NCBI GenBank assembly: GCA_036265385.1 | Contig: DATAPD010000045.1 | Location: 46,500-110,499 of the forward strand | Origin: DATAPD01 sp036265385 | Lineage (GTDB): Bacteria > Acidobacteriota > Terriglobia > Terriglobales > Acidobacteriaceae | Length of the DNA stretch: 64,000 bases | Direction: 5' to 3' | Shown: piece after piece, positions 60,736-64,000 of the stretch | How the letters are laid out: each line of letters begins with the position of its first letter | How positions within the stretch are numbered: position 1 is the stretch's first letter | Position numbers and translations under genes: made by a program | The notes under the pieces: generated by a model | The model's input: only the letters and a program-made list of their open reading frames with translations | What the model was told of the DNA's origin: nothing | The model's database searches: none

Positions 60736-60939
60736 ATGCCTGAGCTTCTAACGCCCGCTGAAGTAGCCGCATTGTTGAAGGTCAGCACCGATGCGGTGAT
60801 CCGCCGTTTTTCAACGGTTGCGGGTGTCATTGATCTGGGGACCGAAGAGGACACGAGACGCCGCAAACGGCGGTATCGGATACTCCGCATTCCCCGCACA
60901 GTCTTAGAAAGGTTTCTGAATGAGAACCGCATTCAGTAA
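60736..60939 (+). CDS. Small HTH protein, excisionase/MerR-like
   Basis: 67 residues: MPELLTPAEVAALLKVSTDA, VIRRFSTVAGVIDLG and RRYRILRIPRTVLERFL. The opening LTPAEVAALLKVSTDAVIRR is the helix-turn-helix of the excisionase (HTH_17) group, and the RILRIPRTVLERFL end is its beta wing and last helix. Such proteins direct excision by integrases or control replication in mobile elements. There is no Shine-Dalgarno site; the ATG follows a hairpin by 4-8 bp. The next gene starts 3 bp after its stop. Confidence 0.8.
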   Translation: MPELLTPAEVAALLKVSTDAVIRRFSTVAGVIDLGTEEDTRRRKRRYRILRIPRTVLERFLNENRIQ

Positions 60940-60942
60940 CTC

Positions 60943-61695
60943 ATGCCTGCCAACCTGCCCAACTCTCCCCTTGCAATTTATCCAATAGACCGCCCCGGCA
61001 TTCCCGCCGAGCTGGGCGCTTATCCCGATGAGCGGTGGTTTCGCTTTTGGAACGCGCCTGATTACGTGTGCTCTGATTATGGTCGTGTAGGCCGATTCAC
61101 CAGCAAGCGGGGCGGTGCTGTCTGTAATCTTCGGCCCGAACGACATTCCGCTCGCAGTGCCCGCTTCACGATTACAAACGGTGCCCGGCGGTGGCGCGTC
61201 TCTATGGGCCAAATCTGGGACTCGATCGAGGAGTATGACCGCCTGGCAGAAGCACACTGGCGTGATGTTCGAGGCCGCCCAATAGGTGCCTTAGGCCTTC
61301 GAAATATCAGACGCGACGAATGGTCTTATGGCAAGAGCAAGCAGAACCCGCGGGGAGTCATGCCATACAATCCGCCGACACCGGGACCGACACGCGACGA
61401 GAAGCACTGGATATTCGAACAAGCCCGGTCCGAGGATCCGCGCTGGCAATTCCCGGTTGATATGTTTAATCGTGCGATCGCCGCGCCTGACCGGCCCGCC
61501 GAGCTTACACCCGAGCGCATTTGGCGGTATCTCAAACGCCAGAACCGAGGACGCCGACTCTTGCTCTGGACAGCCTCAATCTCTGTCAGTCCCGACAGCC
61601 GAACTTTCCCCACCCCAGAGCGGGGGATAGTTCGGAGAGCACAGTCGAACTTTCCCCACCCTAGGGACGGGGATAGTTCGGACTTTCAAGGCTGA
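60943..61695 (+). CDS. Unknown protein with a NUMOD4-like N-terminal part
   Basis: 250 residues, starting 3 bp after the HTH gene. Residues about 28-55 (DERWFRFWNAPDYVCSDYGR, VGRFTSK) follow the NUMOD4 pattern of homing-endonuclease-associated DNA-binding modules, where a Y-x-V-S-x-x-G-R-V core is typical. No HNH or GIY-YIG catalytic motif was found. The middle (GLRNIRRDEWSYGKSKQNPR) is basic. The last about 40 codons run through two tandem hairpin repeats, so the natural C-terminus may have been altered. A DNA-binding role, perhaps replication, is a guess. Confidence 0.55.
   Translation: MPANLPNSPLAIYPIDRPGIPAELGAYPDERWFRFWNAPDYVCSDYGRVGRFTSKRGGAVCNLRPERHSARSARFTITNGARRWRVSMGQIWDSIEEYDRLAEAHWRDVRGRPIGALGLRNIRRDEWSYGKSKQNPRGVMPYNPPTPGPTRDEKHWIFEQARSEDPRWQFPVDMFNRAIAAPDRPAELTPERIWRYLKRQNRGRRLLLWTASISVSPDSRTFPTPERGIVRRAQSNFPHPRDGDSSDFQG
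61599..61681 (+). repeat. Two tandem hairpin repeats inside the end of the NUMOD4-like gene
   Basis: Each unit is an imperfect palindrome: CCGAACTTTCCCCACCCC ... GATAGTTCGG and CGAACTTTCCCCACCCT ... GATAGTTCG, 46 bp apart. The outer arms CGAACT/AGTTCG and inner CCCC/GGGG pair in both. Confidence 0.75.
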
Positions 61696-62218
61696 CACAA
61701 CGCCCGACTGACATTGACAATTTTGAGGTTATCGGCGGAATCTTATTGAAAGTAGACAGGCTAGGCGGTGGCTTAGGATAGGTAGGTATTACTAAATATA
61801 TTATTATTTATCTATTCTAGTCGGTAGTCATTTATTCCACCGGCCTGCAATACCAGAGCTTGCCACCGCAAGATAGACCGTCGAACGAGCCAACACAGCA
61901 TGATACTGCTTATAAGCAGCACACTAACTAGCACACCGACTAACTAAGTCCTCTGTTATCACTGCAAGGTGGGTTGCACGTGAACACCGACCTACCTCAC
62001 ACTTAGCGCTAAAAGCTACCTCACAACTGTGATGTACCCCGGCTGCTCGGCTGCTCTGGCTGCCAAAAGCTTGTGATCGAACGAGATCCGCCGGTTTGCC
62101 GGTTCAGCACGGCCAGCCGGGCTTACTGCAACTGTCAAAACACTTCGGTACGCCGGTATTGCCCCCCGAGCAGCCCGCTCGTACTGCACCGCTTCGCTAG
62201 TTTTCCCAAGGAGTCCTA
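61696..62218. other. Non-coding stretch with an AT-rich core and short repeats
   Basis: 61787-61835 is strongly AT-rich (ACTAAATATATTATTATTTA). To its right lie the palindrome TGCTTATAAGCA (61914), paired CTACCTCACA (61992 and 62018 region), and GGCTGCTC repeated at 62040-62063. AAGGAG before 62219 serves the next gene. An origin or transfer region is possible; no ORF seen. Confidence 0.5.
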
Positions 62219-62896
62219 ATGCCCTCTGAAAACCCCGCCGTAATCCGTCTGGCCGCCCTCAAAAGCTACCAAGCCCTCAGTAACACCAACACCCGCCGGT
62301 TCGTCAGCGGAATTCTTATAGATCAGTTGGAGCCGGCCCGGTCGGCCCAACTGGTCGGCATACCCAACTGGAAACGCACCCTCAACAGTCCCACCGTCCA
62401 GGCGGTGATTGATGAATTCAGCAATGGTCCGACCCGCGAGAAGACCGTGTGGGATCTAGTCCGGGAGTTAGAGGAGTTAGAGTACGGTAGCTCAACCTTA
62501 CCCACCGACTGCCGCCACTTACCCGAAACAACCGCCGAGGAGATGGCCGGCGTCCAGAAAATTGCAGACGATATGAAGGTGCCCCAGCCCTGCCCCAAGT
62601 GCGGCCGAGCTGACGGGTGTAACGGTTGTTATGGCGGAATATGTTGCCAAAAAGAGCCTAGGAACCCTCAGGACGATTTAGGGGATACTCCAGCCCCACC
62701 CACCGACTTACGCGAGCCTATAAACGATCCTACGCAATTTGAGCAAAAATCGCCTCAACAGAATCAACCACTTACAAAGCCTAAAAAACAGCCCGCCGAC
62801 ACTGGCATCAGCTTAGACGAGTTACACAACCGGATGCGCTTGTCAGGGTCGGCCTACTGGTGGCAGTTCGAGGAAACCAATGCCCGGAAAAAATAG
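62219..62896 (+). CDS. Unknown protein with a cysteine cluster
   Basis: 225 residues, good SD AAGGAG. First part helical: RLAALKSYQALSNTNTRRFV, GILIDQLEPARSAQLVGIPN, VWDLVRELEELEYG. Then a zinc-ribbon-like cluster QPCPKCGRADGCNGCYGGIC (six cysteines) near residue 125, and a long Pro/Gln-rich low-complexity stretch. It ends with SGSAYWWQFEETNARKK. No family recognised; its stop overlaps the start of the next gene by 17 bp, so they form an operon. Confidence 0.6.
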   Translation: MPSENPAVIRLAALKSYQALSNTNTRRFVSGILIDQLEPARSAQLVGIPNWKRTLNSPTVQAVIDEFSNGPTREKTVWDLVRELEELEYGSSTLPTDCRHLPETTAEEMAGVQKIADDMKVPQPCPKCGRADGCNGCYGGICCQKEPRNPQDDLGDTPAPPTDLREPINDPTQFEQKSPQQNQPLTKPKKQPADTGISLDELHNRMRLSGSAYWWQFEETNARKK

Positions 62897-63335
62897 CGAG
62901 ACAAACCGACAGCGAAAAGAACGGTTGAAGGCCGCCTGCAAGTCCCGACCGACGGCCAAACCTTCACCGAACCCAGTAGCGAAGCCAATGGGCGTTTCGG
63001 TTGAGTGGCTGATTGGCTTGGCGGATTTTGGCCAGATCGAGGAGATTAAAAAATTTGTCCACCGACAAGATTGGGCCGGGTTGAAGAAATGGGTTAAGCG
63101 GGTTGCCGCGCCTGCGGTGTCTGCCGAGTTCGAATCTCGCGCCTGGCCACCGCCGCCCAGGATGTTCAACGGCCTGCCGCCCGATATGGCAGACCCTTTC
63201 AAAAATACATTTCAGGCGATTCAGAACGGTGGACGGTGGATAACCCTCGAACAAGCGGCAGCAGAGGAAGCCGAGCGGAAACGAAAGGAAGAACTAGAGC
63301 AGTTCGAATACTTCGAACCGGAGTGGGAATGGTGA
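62880..63335 (+). CDS. Unknown protein
   Basis: 151 residues, start inside the end of the previous gene. Basic N-terminus (NSETNRQRKERLKAACKSRP), helical middle VSVEWLIGLADFGQIEEIKK and DWAGLKKWVKRVAAPAV, acidic end EEAERKRKEELEQFEYFEPE. The basic start and acidic end could suit a nucleic-acid or protein adaptor. No family recognised. Stop overlaps the next start. Confidence 0.6.
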   Translation: MPGKNSETNRQRKERLKAACKSRPTAKPSPNPVAKPMGVSVEWLIGLADFGQIEEIKKFVHRQDWAGLKKWVKRVAAPAVSAEFESRAWPPPPRMFNGLPPDMADPFKNTFQAIQNGGRWITLEQAAAEEAERKRKEELEQFEYFEPEWEW

Positions 63336-63511
63336 AAACAACTTTCAGCAGTAAAAACTGGAGAGACTGGGACCCTAACTGGCCCGACCTGCTGCCCGGC
63401 CAATGGCCAACCCAACGACTTCAACCGGAATGGGACCGCGTACAGCGGGAAAGACTCTCAGCGCTAGCAGGTTCACTTGCCGCCCTGGCTGGCTACGAGG
63501 TGTCCCGATGA
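63329..63511 (+). CDS. Small unknown protein
   Basis: 60 residues, starting 7 bp before the stop of the previous gene (ATG at 63329; the GTG at 63332 would give a GTGA overlap). Rich in Trp and Pro: SSKNWRDWDPNWPDLLPGQW, then a helix (RERLSALAGSLAALAGYEVS). No family recognised. The tight overlap on both sides supports it as a real gene. Confidence 0.55.
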   Translation: MVKTTFSSKNWRDWDPNWPDLLPGQWPTQRLQPEWDRVQRERLSALAGSLAALAGYEVSR

Positions 63512-63651
63512 AACGGGATAAACCCTATGACCGGAACGGTATCAAGTTTTTAGACGGCAAGGCCAATACCACCACGAGACTGGTGCCTTACTGGGCCGGT
63601 GAGAACAGATACCTGCTCGCCACTGTCACCGTCCGAAAAATTCAGCATTGA
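63508..63651 (+). CDS. Small unknown protein
   Basis: 47 residues, ATGA overlap with the gene before. MKRDKPYDRNGIKFLDGKAN, TTTRLVPYWAGENRYLLATV and TVRKIQH form a short beta-rich, basic peptide. No family recognised. Evidence is only the coupled start and the composition. Confidence 0.5.
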   Translation: MKRDKPYDRNGIKFLDGKANTTTRLVPYWAGENRYLLATVTVRKIQH

Positions 63652-63708
63652 ACTTAATCAGCGGTTCGCGATCCGCCCAACAATCGCCGTTTCAAACAGG
63701 AAACAAAA

Positions 63709-64000
63709 ATGTTAGTCACTATCTCATGGCCCCGCTTCGCCCAGCTGCTTCGTGAGCTGAACAACCTACCCGCCGATACCTCCGACGATGAACTTGAAGT
63801 GCGGCTTTCGTCTTATGCCCGAAAAGCCTTTGACTATGCCGCCGAAGCCTACGGAATCCGAATTGGAAATCTTTCCAGCCCCGCAACCAAAAGTGTCGCG
63901 GAGTTCAATGCCGACATTTCCGGCACCCGGGATCAATTTGAACCTGAAGTGTGGGGGAAGTTAATAGGCGGTCTCCAATTCCTTCGAGCAATCGCCGTCA
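63709..64000 (+). CDS. Unknown protein, cut by the window edge
   Basis: 97 codons open from the ATG at 63709 to the edge, with AGGAAACA before it. MLVTISWPRFAQLLRELNNL, DDELEVRLSSYARKAFDYAA, EAYGIRIGNLSSPATKSVAE and a last WGKLIGGLQFLRAIAV; mostly helical and acidic. It continues the row of coupled unknown genes after a gap of 57 bp. No family recognised from this part. Confidence 0.6.
   Translation, partial: MLVTISWPRFAQLLRELNNLPADTSDDELEVRLSSYARKAFDYAAEAYGIRIGNLSSPATKSVAEFNADISGTRDQFEPEVWGKLIGGLQFLRAIAV

Overview
The window reads as a chromosomal piece of a soil-type Acidobacteriota (Terriglobia/Koribacter-like). The grounds are the mixture of Tat-exported GMC dehydrogenase modules, exported TIM-barrel enzymes, a DUF1080 protein, a PEP-CTERM protein, an ECF sigma factor overlapping a kinase/ATPase/TPR regulator, and many small secreted proteins of unknown function. 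No rRNA gene or complete tRNA gene was seen. The taxonomic call is an inference from gene content, not from a marker gene.

Layout. 0.4-9.8 kb: a minus-strand run of eight genes, in transcription order zwf, two Tat-exported TIM barrels, a Gluconate_2-dh3 small subunit, a GMC dehydrogenase, a third TIM barrel, a second GMC dehydrogenase and a second small subunit. I read this as exported oxidation and further conversion of (keto-)sugars. A partial PLP aminotransferase precedes it at the left edge. 10-14.6 kb: glutamine synthetase, a 1-Cys peroxiredoxin and an M28 peptidase. 14.6-28.5 kb: mostly singletons (PilZ-like protein, esterase, beta-propeller, M19 dipeptidase, GAF-like/nucleotidyltransferase fusion, APC permease, DUF1080 protein) with a dispersed intergenic repeat between 19.7 and 23.7 kb. 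29.6-33.6 kb: ECF sigma factor plus a 1118-residue Ser/Thr kinase-ATPase-TPR protein. 33.6-53.6 kb: matrixin-like protease, YncE/phosphoesterase fusion, SDR, lactonase, diheme cytochrome with a secreted partner, FISUMP protein, J-domain protein, PEP-CTERM protein with a sigma-54-like promoter, M13 peptidase, and two methyltransferases. Two genes here (44.6 and 46.8 kb) are each interrupted by one in-frame stop codon.

53.6-57.4 kb carries very small genes: three paralogous 48-53 residue proteins, a lone Flp pilin, a ribbon-helix-helix protein and an HD-GYP response regulator. From 57.65 kb the sequence looks mobile. Two direct repeats matching the 3' end of a tRNA-Ser flank a 2-kb segment that holds a second copy of the secreted protein found at 42.9 kb, together with a frameshifted integrase remnant. 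To the right of the second repeat lies a segment of plasmid/phage-like character: iteron-like repeats (60.1-60.35 kb), a small HTH protein, a NUMOD4-like protein ending in tandem hairpins, a non-coding AT-rich stretch, and a tightly overlapping row of unrecognised genes that runs off the window. This last segment is the best candidate for undescribed biology.
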